From positions 1-64,000 of the forward strand of contig JAMAHW010000029.1 of the NCBI GenBank assembly GCA_023627715.1: DNA of 64,000 nucleotides. Direction: 5' to 3'. Positions 21,505 to 32,876 of this stretch are shown one piece after another (the first letter of the stretch is position 1; each line of letters starts with the position of its first letter). The notes under the pieces were generated by a model, which worked only from the letters and a program-made list of their open reading frames with translations, made no database searches and had not been told where the DNA came from. This stretch comes from Periconia sp. R9002. Taxonomy: Eukaryota; Ascomycota; Dothideomycetes; Pleosporales; Periconiaceae. The position numbers and the translations under genes were made by a program.

Positions 21505-24256
21505 ATGGATCCAACAATCCAGTTCTCGGATGCGCCGCGCCCGAAGAGGTCGTACGATGCTCAGGGTATCGGTGGAGTGGTGCCTTTGCGCGCGAGATCT
21601 AGGTCCCGCGGGGGTAGAAGCTCTGTAGACATATTCAAAGGCGGGGAGATTGAAACCGCAGAGGACGAAGATGCTGGCTTGAGGAGCGAGCGAGATTATA
21701 AGCGCAAGCAGGTACGAAAATCCCTCACTGCATTTCCCGAAATGGATTCTTGTTACCTAACACTCTGCAGACGTTCAACATCGCACAGCTCTTCCTCCTT
21801 GCCTATCAAGCCACGGGAGTGATCTATGGCGACATCGGCACTTCGCCGCTTTATGTGTTTTCTTCCACTTTCACCGAAGCCCCAGATCGGGAGAACCTGA
21901 TGGGGGCATTGTCCCTCATTCTCTGGTCTATTACCTTCATGGTAACGATCAAATATGTGCTCATCATCCTACACGCCGACAACAATGGCGAGGGAGGAAC
22001 CTTTTCGACATACTCATTGCTATCCCGTTATGTCAGTGTCACGATCTACACTCACGTCACCACTGACTCACGTGAAACAGGCAAACATTGCGAATCGCGA
22101 TCCGCGAGAAGCCACCTTGATTCGTGCGTTTCCTTCCAGACACCATGCAATCTAGCTAATTTAAACCAGGCATGGAGCGGAAATTGACCAATGATTTGAG
22201 CCGATCTACCAAAACTGTTCGTTCAACCATTGAGAAAACAAGGTTCTTCCGAGGCCTCTTGAGAACCATTGGCGTGCTTGCCGTCTCAATGGTGATGGCT
22301 GATGGTGTTCTCACTCCTGCTCAGTCCGTCTTAGGAGCTGTCCAAGGTCTTAGTGTTGTGAAAGAGGATATCTCTCGTTCTACAATCGTTGGCGTAACAT
22401 GCGCTATCCTCGTTGTACTCTTCACGCTTCAACCACTCGGCATTTCGAAGATCACCATCGTCTTCTCTCCAGTCATCATGATATGGCTGGCATTTAACGC
22501 GGGATTCGGAGTCTACAACCTTGCCCGGTAGGTTCGAACTGCGATGAGATGATTTGCACTGTTACTAATTGATACAGGTATGACCACGCAATCCTTAAGG
22601 CTTCCAATCCTTACTATGCTTTCCACTACCTCATTCGTAACAAGTATGAGGGGTGGCGAAGCCTTGGTGGAATTCTTCTCGCATTCACTGGTGTGGAAGC
22701 TTTGTTCGCAGATATCGGAGCCTTCAGTCGTCAAGCCGTTCAGATCAGCTGGCTCGGATATGCTTACCCGTGTCTTCTTCTCGCATATTCTGGTCAAGCT
22801 GCCTATATCAGCGAGCATCCTGACGCATATTCCAACCCATTCTACAACTGTGCTCCCAAAGGTTGGCTTATCCCCTCACTTATCGTCGCTGTCGCAGCTG
22901 CTATTGTTGCATCTCAGGCCATGATTACGGCAACATTCCAAGTACGTGTTGCGACCTATCTGTACTTTCCATTCCACTGACATAATCAGCTCCTCGCGCA
23001 AATTATGAAACTGAGCTACTTTCCTCAAATTCGCGTGGTCCATACCTCGAAGACCCACCACGGACAGCTTTACGTTCCAGCTGTAAATTGGTTACTCATG
23101 GTCGGAACGGTCATTGTAGCCGCAATTTACAACAATACTACATCGCTAGGAAATGCTTACGGTGTCTGTGTTATGTAAGTTGTACCCTGCCCACAGAGTC
23201 TTTACCAATCGAGACACCACTGACTTATTATACAGGTTTGTAACATTCTTTGATACCTGTATGGTCACTCTAGTTGCCATTCTAGTGTGGCAGGTGAAGC
23301 CCTACTATGTGATCTTGCCCTGGCTCACCGTCGCATGTGTTGACGGAACCTTTTTATCTTCATCGCTCACGAAAGTTCCCGATGGCGCCTGGTTCACCAT
23401 CCTTTTGGCTACGCTACTCGCGTCAATATTCATTCTTTGGAGGTTTGGTAAAGAGCAGCAGTGGTTTGCGGAAGCTGAGGACCGATTCCCAACAACTCAC
23501 TTCGTCAAACTTAATGAGTATGGGCAACTCCAATTGACCCAGCGATACGGCAACAAGAACCTCAGCCATATCGAAGGCTTTGGTATCTTTTTTGACAAAG
23601 CTGGCGAGACCACACCTATCGTATTCAGCCAATTTGTACGAAAACTGGTTACAATTCCAGAGGTAATCGTCTTTTTTCACCTGCGGCCATTAGAAGTTCC
23701 ATCCGTCGAGTACGAGAACCGCTATCACGTTTCTCGTCTGGCTATTCCCAATTGTTATCGTCTAGTCGTACGCCATGGCTATATGGATGAGGTTATCACA
23801 CCCGATCTCGGTTCTCTAATTTACGACAAAATCCGAAACCATATCATCACCCGCGCACTTGATCGCGAGGGAGAACGACAATCAGCACCTGTCAGCACGG
23901 GGACCGAACTTGATAACCCGACCAATCTTAACAAGCTCAACGTGAAGCTTTCCGTGGATGCCGAGAAAGAGGAGTCGGTACCCTCGTCGTCCGACCCAAG
24001 CGCACGGCAGGCACCAACACCAGGAAGCGCCACCAGCACAACTTCAAGACTCACCGCACTAGAGCGCGCATTCAACCACGAAGTCTTGTACATTATGGGT
24101 AAAGAGCAAATGAAGGTTAAGAGTGGAACAAACTTTGTCCGCAAAGCACTCGTCAAAGCTTTCTTGTTCATTCGTGACAACAGCCGAACTAAGATTGCCA
24201 GTCTGGACCTCGATCGAGACCGTATCATTGAGGTCGGTTTCGTTAAGGATGTCTAA
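21505..24256 (+). CDS. hak1: HAK/KUP high-affinity potassium transporter
   Basis: Plasma-membrane K+ uptake transporter of the KUP/HAK/KT family, 812 residues. It has seven exons: 21505-21711, 21771-22031, 22081-22123, 22170-22527, 22578-22941, 22990-23174, 23236-24256; introns are 46 to 61 bp. After a cytosolic N-terminus, TM1 carries the family signature GVIYGDIGTSPLYVFSS (residues 85-101). Other marks are ADGVLTPAQSVLGAVQG, GVEALFADIGAFSRQAVQISW and NNTTSLGNAYGVCVM. About 12 membrane segments are followed by a cytosolic C-terminal domain (from about residue 550) with a Ser/Thr-rich insertion. Fungal HAK1 proteins work in low K+ and are usually induced by K+ starvation; the long upstream region and TATA box fit regulated expression, which is inference. 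Length is usual for the family. Confidence 0.93.
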
Positions 24257-24789
24257 TAGAGGGCGTTTTTTTGCACGTTAAAGACTAGACCTAAGGGTTG
24301 GGTTTCTCGTTATCTTGTTGGTCGTTCGTTGATCGATACCCTCTGTTTATGACTGCAACGTACATATACCCCTTGGGCTCTCGGTAGATTGCAATATATT
24401 CATGTCTATCTTGTGGAAACGTTTAAGCGTTGTATCATGGTCGTATCCTTCACTTCGCAACCTTGACCCAACCCGGAGAAAGTTCTTTCGTTTCAATCTA
24501 CCAAGGTCATAAATCTAGTGTGAAGACATACCTTGTTAATATGTACCAATCCAGTGATCGGTTGATTTCCTTTCTGATGCTCATACACTGCGTTTGCTTT
24601 TCGAACATTGTGTACAACCATCCAGTCTCTTGCCTATAGCAATCAAGGGGAATAGTGCGTGATAATCACAATGCGTTTGTTAATACGAAGAGGTGTGCCA
24701 TTCATTGTGTATGCTCAACACTGTACACTCAACGAAGCAATGTTTATGCTCCGCACTCCGTTAATATAGGAAATATTCTCTCGTGGGAG
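24257..24789. other. Intergenic
   Basis: 3' flank of the HAK gene and promoter of the coiled-coil gene. An in-frame extension upstream of 24790 is open to 24655 but lacks protein-like content. Confidence 0.5.
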
Positions 24790-26328
24790 ATGGCAATTCC
24801 GAAAACAAAACTTCAACCCTGTATCTTCCAACGAGTAAACGCTCCAATGTTTCGAAAACGTTACTACCAACAACAGAATGGAGAGTCCAACTCCCCGCCA
24901 CCCTTCGACTATCATCCTCCTTCCCGTATCCCACGACCATCCCCTAAACACTCGCCTGATACTTCTCCAGTCCATCTTCGGCCTCGACAAAGCAATGCAG
25001 ATTTCTTGTTAAAGCGGGATCAATTCGTAGCCATGGCTAAAGACGTCATGTCAGATACAGATACTAAAAAGGATGCTTATATAGAATCTATAGAACGAGC
25101 CAACAAAGAGCATCAAGCAATCATCACCAAAGGCGTCCGGGACATTTTAGATCTTAAGAAACGAGAAGGACAACTAGTGGAAGTGGTTAAACAACTCAAA
25201 GAGCAGCTTGAGCGAGGTCCGGAAATCAAAAAGGTCGATACGTTCCATGATTTCATGGTGAGGAGGCAGAGAGAGACAGAAACCGAGCTCAAATCATACC
25301 GAACTTGTGAGGCAACATATCAAAAGCGTATCGAAGAGCTGCAGAATCAGGTACTCGAGATCCAACGAGCGAAAGAGGATTCTGTAGCGTTCCTTGCTGC
25401 TCGCAACAAGGAGCTCCAGAACCGACTTGCTGACGAGATCAACTCTTCCAAGCGCAACATGGACTCCACGAGTAACGATACCGAACCGGCGGCCCAAGTT
25501 CATCGCACGAATGGGGTGGCACAGCGTATCGAGAGGCTCGAGAACCATTTCAGCATAGACCCCAAAGCCGAACTGCTGCTCCGAACTCGCTGCCGTGCCC
25601 TCGAGAACGACTTGAAGCTCAAAACAGAGCGTGAAGCCCAACTCCTCTCGCGCATAGCCGAACTCGAGAGCAAACAAGGCCGTGAGCCTCAACTCCTCGC
25701 GCGCATCGCCGAACTCGAAGACAAATTCTCGCGAGCAAAAACCACGGAAATCAACCTCATCGCCCACGTCCAACAACTCGAGGCCGATGCACTAAAAGTC
25801 GAGCGTGAATTCCACATCGCCAAGAAAATGGTTGAAGCGCACAAGAAATGCCTCAAGGAGGCATCAAAACCTGGCCCGGCTACTAATGAGGGAGACGCGC
25901 TCCACCGGACGCAACGCACCCAGCGCAAGCAGGGTCTCGTAGCAGACGCCGTCCCCATCGTCGTCCACGTGACCGTCAACATCAACACCCAAGACGCCGC
26001 CTCACGCAACCTATTCCAGCGCCTCCACTCCACCTTGAGCACGTCTTCGCACCTCACGCAAGGCCGCGCGGAACTGAGTAGGCTCGATTTCCACGGCCCG
26101 GAAGAAGCGGTCGCGGACATCATGAAGCAGATCCAGGAGCACGACGAGATGACGGCGAAGTTGAATGTCACGCACAGGGAGGTGCTATCGCGGTTCAATC
26201 TCGCGTGGAATGAGCTGCAGAGGTTGAGGCCGGAAATGACGAAGATGCACGAGGAGAATAAGGCGTTGAGGACGCAGATTGATATTAATGGCGCTGTGAT
26301 GGAGGGTTTGGAGCGGGGGAGGAGGTAA
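24790..26328 (+). CDS. Coiled-coil protein, unknown function
   Basis: Intronless gene for 512 residues if started at 24790 (purine at -3, G at +4); 24847 is an alternative. A Pro/Ser-rich N-terminus (about residues 35-75) is followed by long stretches rich in Glu, Lys, Gln, Arg and Leu in heptad-like order (about 80-370), which predict coiled coil. An internal near-duplication, LLSRIAELESKQ then LLARIAELEDKF, sits around residues 290-315. The C-terminal quarter (LFQRLHSTLSTSS...FNLAWNELQRLRPEM) is also helical. No enzyme motif, signal peptide or membrane segment. I do not recognise the family; a structural or scaffold role is a guess. Confidence 0.75.
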   Translation: MAIPKTKLQPCIFQRVNAPMFRKRYYQQQNGESNSPPPFDYHPPSRIPRPSPKHSPDTSPVHLRPRQSNADFLLKRDQFVAMAKDVMSDTDTKKDAYIESIERANKEHQAIITKGVRDILDLKKREGQLVEVVKQLKEQLERGPEIKKVDTFHDFMVRRQRETETELKSYRTCEATYQKRIEELQNQVLEIQRAKEDSVAFLAARNKELQNRLADEINSSKRNMDSTSNDTEPAAQVHRTNGVAQRIERLENHFSIDPKAELLLRTRCRALENDLKLKTEREAQLLSRIAELESKQGREPQLLARIAELEDKFSRAKTTEINLIAHVQQLEADALKVEREFHIAKKMVEAHKKCLKEASKPGPATNEGDALHRTQRTQRKQGLVADAVPIVVHVTVNINTQDAASRNLFQRLHSTLSTSSHLTQGRAELSRLDFHGPEEAVADIMKQIQEHDEMTAKLNVTHREVLSRFNLAWNELQRLRPEMTKMHEENKALRTQIDINGAVMEGLERGRR

Positions 26329-27182
26329 GGTTTCTGCTGATCGGTCCTGGTGATTGAGTAGTCAGTGGAGGCTTCATGGATTGTAGAACATAGGTTGTTG
26401 AAAATGGTATAGACGTTGGCAACTTGATGTTGGCTGACTTAATTTCCGAATTTTTCTCGCAATGAATCAAATTTTGCACGTCACATATTTGAAGGGTTCG
26501 GGCTTGTTTTTGTTTTTTGCTAAACCGTCTGGAAGATTATGTATGTGTTTATGATGTCTATGAGCCCACGGAGCATTTTTAGTTGAAATGTACAGAGGGG
26601 TGACACGCCGGGAGGACACATATCGGGCAGCTAGTGTACCAGGCGTTATTCAAAAATCATATAACTATACTAGACATCCTACGTAGGTCGTAGAGCTTCT
26701 AATTCGTAGAAGCTATTAGTGCTCCCGATATGTCACTTCCCGGCGTGTCACCCCTCTGTATGCGGTTTTCAGTTTGATCAAGCACGCAGGAACGGCCGAC
26801 TGACTGTACTCATGATTCAGGCAAATTGGAAAACATGAATGCGTATGTGTAACATGTGTAAATGATCGCTGAACGCTTCGAGTAGTCCAGAGTACTACCT
26901 GGGCTGCCTAGGTCTAGTTGAAGTGTAATATGGATGTGTGTTGGACGGCTGACTCACAAACGACACTATGAATAGTATGAAATAGATCCAGAATTCAATA
27001 TCGTAGGCAGTTCTTAAGGAAAGTAAGCCTACTCTAAAATATACTTACAATGTAAATAAGATAAGGTAAAGAAATGAGATCCAACCCCCATAGGCCCTCC
27101 TGGTCATAAAGATGACCACGTCCCGAAATGATGTAACAAGTGACGGCTTGTAGGTTAGCCAACCTTGCGGCATTCTAGGCAT
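26329..27182. other. Intergenic with MITE
   Basis: Convergent 3' flanks of the coiled-coil gene and the inositol monophosphatase; contains the MITE at 26593-26758 and otherwise nothing recognisable. Confidence 0.6.
26593..26758. mobile_element. MITE, 166 bp, TIRs with TA target duplication
   Basis: Non-coding element with 35-bp terminal inverted repeats matching at 32 of 35 positions. Both ends begin CAGAGGGGTGACACGCCGGG, and the arms continue to a shared ACATATCGGG. Each side is flanked by TA (26591-26592 and 26759-26760), the target duplication of Tc1/mariner and Fot1/pogo-type elements. The internal 96 bp code for nothing and include a smaller inverted repeat (agcttctaattcgtagaagct). It must have been moved by a transposase encoded elsewhere. 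Well-kept ends suggest fairly recent movement. Confidence 0.88.
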
Positions 27183-28223
27183 CTACACCAAAGATAGCAG
27201 TTGGTGCAACCAAGAATACAAGGTTTCGACCAAGCCGGCACGATTCATCCTAGGGGCCGCTTTAGGAACTGCCTTAGCTCCCCACTCGAATTTGAAATGA
27301 CCCATCATCGCCCAGAGTTCCTCCACCACAGCCTTCTGCTCTTCAGGCTCAGCCTTTCGCACAGGAAAGTAAAGGCGGCCTTCGAGTGTTGGCTCCCAGT
27401 CCCCGGGGTTAGCGGAAGCAACGATACCTCCTGCCTCCTCCAGAATGATCCACCCGGCACAGATGTCCCACACCCATACTCCGCCTTCCCAGAACGCATC
27501 GATTGTACCAGCCGCAACATAGCAAAAGTTGAGAGCCGCCGACCCGTTTGATCTGATCGACTTGCACATCGCACCTCCTTCCTTCCTGGACGTGAGGAGC
27601 TTGTTGTGAACATCCGTTCGAAGTTTCCAGTTCGAGCCCTCTCGCTCGTTGCCCCATTCCACGGCAACGAGGCAGGAATTCAAGTTCTCCATCGGTCGTG
27701 GTGTTTGTAGAGGTAAAGAGAGCTGTTTGCCCGAAGACGTCCGTGTCAAGTACGCACCTCTGCCTTTGATGGCAGTGAACAGGTCTCCACGGAAAGGGTT
27801 ATACACCACACCCACGATGGATTTCTTCTCAAGGGTAAGGCCTAGAGATATGGCGGAGTTGGGTACACCCTGGCTGAAGTTGAGCGTTCCATCGATCGGA
27901 TCGACCACAAAGGTCGGCTTGTCATCGAGTTTGGTTCCCTTCTTGAAGGTTTCTTCCCCTAGGAAATCGAAGCTCGGTTGGGCTTCCAAAAGCCTGTTTT
28001 GAACCATGTCTTCGATTTCCTTGTCGTACTTTGTGACTAGATCCGAAGTGTTGTTCTTGATGGAAGCAGCCGCGCGGGGTTCGTCCTCCGCTTCCTGCAT
28101 GATCTTGCCTGCATCTTTCGCTGTGGCAATGAAAAGATCCAGGATGTCCTCCAGAGTCTTCATGCTTAACCCGTATTTCGTTAGGGTATCTCGGAAATTG
28201 GGACTTGCTTTGTCAATATCCAT
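27183..28223 (-). CDS. Inositol monophosphatase family (QutG/qa-x like)
   Basis: Mg-dependent, Li-sensitive phosphatase fold, 346 residues, intronless. Metal and catalytic motifs are complete: GEE at 89-91, DPIDGTLNF at 108-116, and the C-terminal WVWDICAGWIILEEAGG. It hydrolyses small phosphate monoesters, classically inositol monophosphate. The fungal branch includes QutG and QA-X of the quinate cluster, whose in vivo role is unclear; the length and the KSIRSNGSAALNFCYVAAGTIDAFWEGGVW block fit this branch. No quinate genes (dehydroquinase, quinate permease, QutA/R) are nearby, so I do not place it in that pathway. The predicted location is cytosolic. Confidence 0.9.
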   Translation of the reverse strand: MDIDKASPNFRDTLTKYGLSMKTLEDILDLFIATAKDAGKIMQEAEDEPRAAASIKNNTSDLVTKYDKEIEDMVQNRLLEAQPSFDFLGEETFKKGTKLDDKPTFVVDPIDGTLNFSQGVPNSAISLGLTLEKKSIVGVVYNPFRGDLFTAIKGRGAYLTRTSSGKQLSLPLQTPRPMENLNSCLVAVEWGNEREGSNWKLRTDVHNKLLTSRKEGGAMCKSIRSNGSAALNFCYVAAGTIDAFWEGGVWVWDICAGWIILEEAGGIVASANPGDWEPTLEGRLYFPVRKAEPEEQKAVVEELWAMMGHFKFEWGAKAVPKAAPRMNRAGLVETLYSWLHQLLSLV

Positions 28224-28743
28224 TCTTGAAGTGATTCACGACGGAGGAGGAAGTGGTGTGATTCCTAATAGCGTCTTCTTGTCACGTTTTGTGCTGCGGT
28301 GACTGGTCGAGGCTGACGATTAGTTACTCTATGGATAGATGTTCTGGCCTTTGAGCATGTGGATTTTATAGTGAAAAAACGACCTGACAACAAGTGTTGT
28401 GATGCGCGCTATGAGTTGTCAGGATTGGCTGACACCGAGTGACCGGGACCTTTGTGTAGCAGTCAGTGCTCCATTATTCCCCGTGCACGTACGTTTGTTG
28501 GGACCACAGATCATAACTGGAATAATTATTGCGTTACATTGTTTTGGAGTTGAATAATAAGGGTTACTGTCTATAATTTACTGATTTTACGTTATTGACG
28601 CACTTCCCAGCAGCCAGTCAGAATAAGAACGGCGACACGTGCATACAAACACTGTCTCTGAATGAGCGTAATTTTTGAAGGATTGTATTATCTATGAAAT
28701 GAGAAAGTAGCCCGTGAATGTATAAGTCATAGCTTCTCTCGTC
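28224..28743. other. Intergenic, nothing recognised
   Basis: Promoter of the inositol monophosphatase and 3' flank of the amino acid permease. No gene or clear repeat. Confidence 0.5.
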
Positions 28744-30453
28744 CTAAGTAGAGTTACTGTTGTCTGCGCATGAAAACGCCGAGTCTATCAGGCCATCCCG
28801 GTACGCATTCATAATCTGTACAATGACACCGTAGGTTCCACCAATAGTCAAAAATACAGAAATAAGAATCAAGACAACGTGTAAGGCGTACAACACCCTT
28901 TGCCACAGCGTCCCCCTATAGTACGCTGCATGATCGTACATCCAGAGCCAACCAGGCAAGCCCAGAGCGAGAGGTGCAAACGCAACGCTACCAGCCAAGC
29001 TCAACAAATAATTGAATATCGGGACACCCGAAGCAATCAGGAAGCTGATCAGTGACATCGCAGCCAGGATGCCAAACCAGCAACCCCAGTGGGTCACTGT
29101 GTTTGCCTGCAGATGCCTTGAATTTCGGAGACACCTGACGAAAACGTATTTCGCGGAGACGTGGACGTATAGCGCGCCAGAAACGCACAGACCGATTAGT
29201 CCGACACCATATGCTGCTTTCTTGATGAGAGGACCTGCGGAGCCGAGCGACGGCGAGGCAACCCACTGTCCACAGTACCAATAGACCACAAGGCTGAAAG
29301 ACAAGTAGGCCGCTGTAACTAGACCCATACAGACCAGAACTGCCTTCTTGTATTCTTTTGGATTTCGCATCTCACTCATAACGGGGAGGAACGCAGATGT
29401 TCCTGCTCCCGAGCAGAAGATGGTAGAAGCGGCCGTGATGCCTGCTGCGAAAGTGGGGTGGGCGATAACGTGGTAACCAAAATCGAAATCGCCTTCTTGG
29501 GGGGCTGCGGCGGGTCGGTCAAGGGTTGTGACTCCGACGCTGTTAGATAGATACCACGTCAGTTGCTTGATGTTACTGCATTTTATAGGTAGGTGAGCGA
29601 CTTACACGACGATAAAAACGGCGACGAATACGGAAATGAAGCCGGCCCAGGTAATCCAGGCAAGTTTCTCAAACTTGCGCATACTCGCCGCGAGCATGAT
29701 CATTATTGCCGCGATGATGGAGAAATAGTTTGTACAAAGAGCGTGCGTGGAGAGTGCGTTGAGTGCTGTTGAAACACCAACCATGCCTAAAATTCGCGGG
29801 TGACAGGTCAGCTTAACTCGAGTAGGGGGACGCAGTAGATGATGAACCGCAACGTACCCGAAGCTCCAACAATAATGAAGGCGACGAGGAACAGAATACC
29901 GGTCAGTTCCTTGACGATCTTACCGCCGACGAGCTCGCCCATGTCGGCGATACTGTGGCATCCGGGGTGATTATGTCGGAAATTCCCTAGAACGATTGCG
30001 CAGTCTTGATTCGCAGGTACAACGTCAGTTTATTTTAATCACAGGAGATCCAGTGGTTGATTGAGGTATTTGGATGCCACTGCCTTGAGTCTACATTCTA
30101 CCGGGGAAAACATACAGGTGTTGAGGAACTGCCAACCGAGAACATTGATTGCTCCTGGTAGAGAACCAAGCGTGTACATGGCACTTGGGATCGTCAAGAC
30201 TCCAGTAGCGAAGATGACTGTGCGTTACAAAAAATGTCAGTCTTTGCTCATGTATAGCGCCATGAAGACAGATGGAATACTAACGCTTAAGGAAGATAAC
30301 CGAAGTGTGAATCCAGCCGACTGTTCGGAAATCTTCTAGGCCTTCTCCTCTTTTGAAAACCTCGCCGTCATTCTCGATGTCCACTTTTCCAATGTTGACG
30401 CTTTCGCGACTTTGCGTTGGCGCAATGACATCTTGATTCTTCTCTGTCGACAT
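28744..30453 (-). CDS. mtr: Neutral amino acid permease (MTR type, Aa_trans)
   Basis: Amino acid:H+ symporter of the Aa_trans (AAAP) family, 464 residues, most like Neurospora MTR (methyltryptophan-resistance, neutral aliphatic and aromatic amino acids). Five exons: 30453-30285, 30217-30116, 30004-29858, 29786-29606 and 29539-28744; introns 67, 111, 71 and 66 bp. About 11 membrane segments. Recognisable blocks are FATGVLTIPSAMYTLGSLPG (TM1), NTYCAIVLGNFR, HPGCHSIADMGELVGG, and STIFCSGAGTSAFLPVMSEM with the adjoining NPKEYKKA. The soluble N-terminus of about 50 residues is charged. Intron 2 ends in AAG (30005-30007), the only acceptor that keeps the family sequence in frame. The start MSTEKNQDV is the first ATG of the exon. 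Confidence 0.88.
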
Positions 30454-31432
30454 CTTGGAAGAGTCCGCGCAAGGTCGGATGAGGAATTCTTTTCGTTTCT
30501 TGGACTTTGAATATGGTTCGAGGAGTGATACTTCTGCACTCTGGATTCTTTACCGACGCCCTGGGACTACATATACATATACTCATGAACTACACCTTTG
30601 CGAGGGTTATCATTACGCAGATACGCACGGATATCCCCCTCATTGAATCATGTAACAAGCCCCAGACGATATCTCGAAATCTGGGGATGCATGGCGTTGT
30701 GGATACCTGATCCAGTGTTTTGGAGGCTTGCCCCACTTAGACCGCAAGATAGAACATTTGGAGACAAATGCGACTCGACTCCAATTTATGTTCACGCGCA
30801 TGGAGAGATAGTTTCGTTTTGGAGATACTGTCGCGCATGCGATCCGGTTGCTCCGAACTGGCGGTTCTGGCACTTCGGTCTGTGTGCGAAAAGATTGAGG
30901 CCGGGTGGTGAGTTGTGTCGCACATCCAAGTACCTCGCGAACGGTACATGCTATGATCAACACCTGAAATCATTCTCTTCCTATGAGCTTGCAGCACTGT
31001 TGCCACATGGAATAATGAACAGGAACCAAGTCTACAATCGTTATTGACTCCGGAGCTAGAATGTGTAATGGTAGAGATTGTTGCGAGTTTTTTCTTATTC
31101 CTATGAGAGGAACTACCCTTGAACCTGATGTTCCTGACTCCAAAAATTGGAGTCGTTTTCAGCGCTACCTATCACCCTCTCACGCCTCTCCATCAATAGT
31201 CGGAGCTGATCGCCGAGATAAGCTAATGCTTTTGCCACATTACCTTTGTAGCTGTGCGATCACACCAACGGTTTCAACGAGGATACTGATAGCTTTAGCG
31301 ATATCCTTGGGGGTCAATCCAAGTTTATTCCTAGTGACGGTACAGTTGTTATCAATTTAACCCTTGGATATTGAGTAGACTGATAAGCCCAGAATATCAC
31401 TCACAATCACTGCCAACTACTGATCCTTCACC
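30454..31432. other. Intergenic, 1.0 kb
   Basis: Divergent promoter region of the permease and the SDR. A 149-codon plus-strand ORF (30598-31047) overlaps minus-strand ORFs and shows no family features; I leave it out as chance. Confidence 0.45.
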
Positions 31433-32341
31433 ATGGCGTCACTAGCAAGATATCTTCGAGGTGTTGCCGTCGTTACAGGTGCTGGAGGAGCAGGTGAGCT
31501 TCCTGTACTGATTCGACAATATATTATTGACGTTTGACAGGCATTGGGGCGGCGGTCGCAAAGGGTTTAGCTCGCTCTGGATGCACAAAGATAGCCATCA
31601 CAGACATCAATCCTGACACCCTCAACCAAACCAAAAAGGCAATTTTGGAGATTAATCCAGAGGTCCAAGTCATTAACGATTCAGGAGATATCGCGGACGA
31701 AAAGTTTGTCGACTCCTTTCATGAGAAGGTGTTTAGTAAATTCTCCCGGCTCGATTATGCGGTCAACTGCGCGGGCATTCTCAGCGATCCGGTGAAGGCG
31801 GTAGACATGCCGACCGAGTCTTTCGATCGATTGAATAACATCAATTATCGGGGAACGTGGCTAAGCTCTCGGGCTCAGCTAAGAGGCATGCTTCAATCAA
31901 AAACTTTGTTGCCAGAAGCCAAGGAACGAGGCTCGATCGTAAACATTGCAAGTCAACTCGGAATAGTGGCACGGCCTGGTGCAGGTGAGTGATTACAAGA
32001 ACGTCGAATGCCTCATTACGCCTCTTTCTCACGCATTCTTATCAGCTGCATACTGCGCATCAAAGGCTGCGATTATCAACATGACGCGATCGAATGCGAT
32101 CGACTATGCGGAAGATGGAATAAGAGTGAACTGCGTTTGCCCTGGTGTGATCGAAACGCCCATGACGACGACTTCGCCCGAGATGGTGAAAGCGCTGAAG
32201 CCCGCGATAGACATTGCACCCATGAGGCGTATGGGGACCCCAGATGAGGTTGCCGACGCGGTTCTCTTTCTTTGCTCGCCGCAAGCATCATTTATCCAAG
32301 GCCACGCGTTGGTTGTTGATGGTGGTTACACTATCAATTGA
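31433..32341 (+). CDS. Short-chain dehydrogenase/reductase (classical SDR)
   Basis: NAD(P)-dependent oxidoreductase of 266 residues from exons 31433-31493, 31541-31984 and 32046-32341 (introns 47 and 61 bp). The Rossmann glycine motif TGAGGAGIG spans the first splice. NCAG follows at the usual distance, then the catalytic Ser in NIASQLG and the Y-x3-K pair in AYCASKAA; CPGVIETPM and FIQGHALVVDGGYTIN are also typical. An Asp (ITDIN) at the end of beta 2 favours NAD(H) over NADP(H). The substrate cannot be deduced. It is divergent from the amino acid permease and upstream of the aldo-keto reductase, with no sign of a shared cluster beyond proximity. Confidence 0.9.
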
Positions 32342-32876
32342 CCCTTGCTCCTCCTAATTCGTGTTGATTACTTGTTTAGAGGCTTGTGAGTAGCTCAAAG
32401 GGATCAATCCGATGAACGAAAGTCAGAAGGTTCTAGAAAGATGTATCAAGATCCACAAAGTGCACGCTGTTCTAATTGATGCACATTGATGTGATTAATT
32501 ATCAATGGCTTACTAATTACAAAGCACACCGGAGTCTGTCAACCAACCATGTCGAGGCGAAAAAGTCACCGCGTCAATTCGTCCGTGAGAACAGGGTAGT
32601 GTGTGATGGTATCTCTTGATACGTTTGTCTTGCCGAGAGGAGGGGTTGCTCGAATCCGTGGTGGGGCCAAATAACCCCGCGCTTAATAAAGGCGACAGGA
32701 GTTTACAATATGATGCCATCAATGATATCAACAACAGCTGATATAAATATGGCGCTGCGGCCTCGTTCTTTGTCATACCATTAATTCACCAAAACACAAA
32801 CCAACGTTCACTCCTACCTCGAAAGTCCTACCAAAACTCGACACCAAACACTCTATCTAAGCCAACAACTAGCAAA
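32342..32876. other. Intergenic; aldo-keto reductase promoter
   Basis: Contains the TATA-like box at 32742-32749 and a C/A-rich, nearly G-free leader from about 32780 to the ATG, a usual look for highly expressed fungal genes. Confidence 0.5.
32742..32749 (+). promoter_or_regulatory. TATA box of the aldo-keto reductase
   Basis: TATAAATA 128 bp upstream of the ATG at 32877, followed by a CA-rich leader. Confidence 0.5.

Noticed and set aside
27183..28223. Quinate utilisation cluster around the QutG-like gene
   Set aside because: No dehydroquinase, quinate dehydrogenase, permease or regulator of that pathway nearby.
30598..31047. 149-codon plus-strand ORF between permease and SDR
   Set aside because: Lies in the divergent promoter region, overlaps minus-strand ORFs, composition not protein-like.
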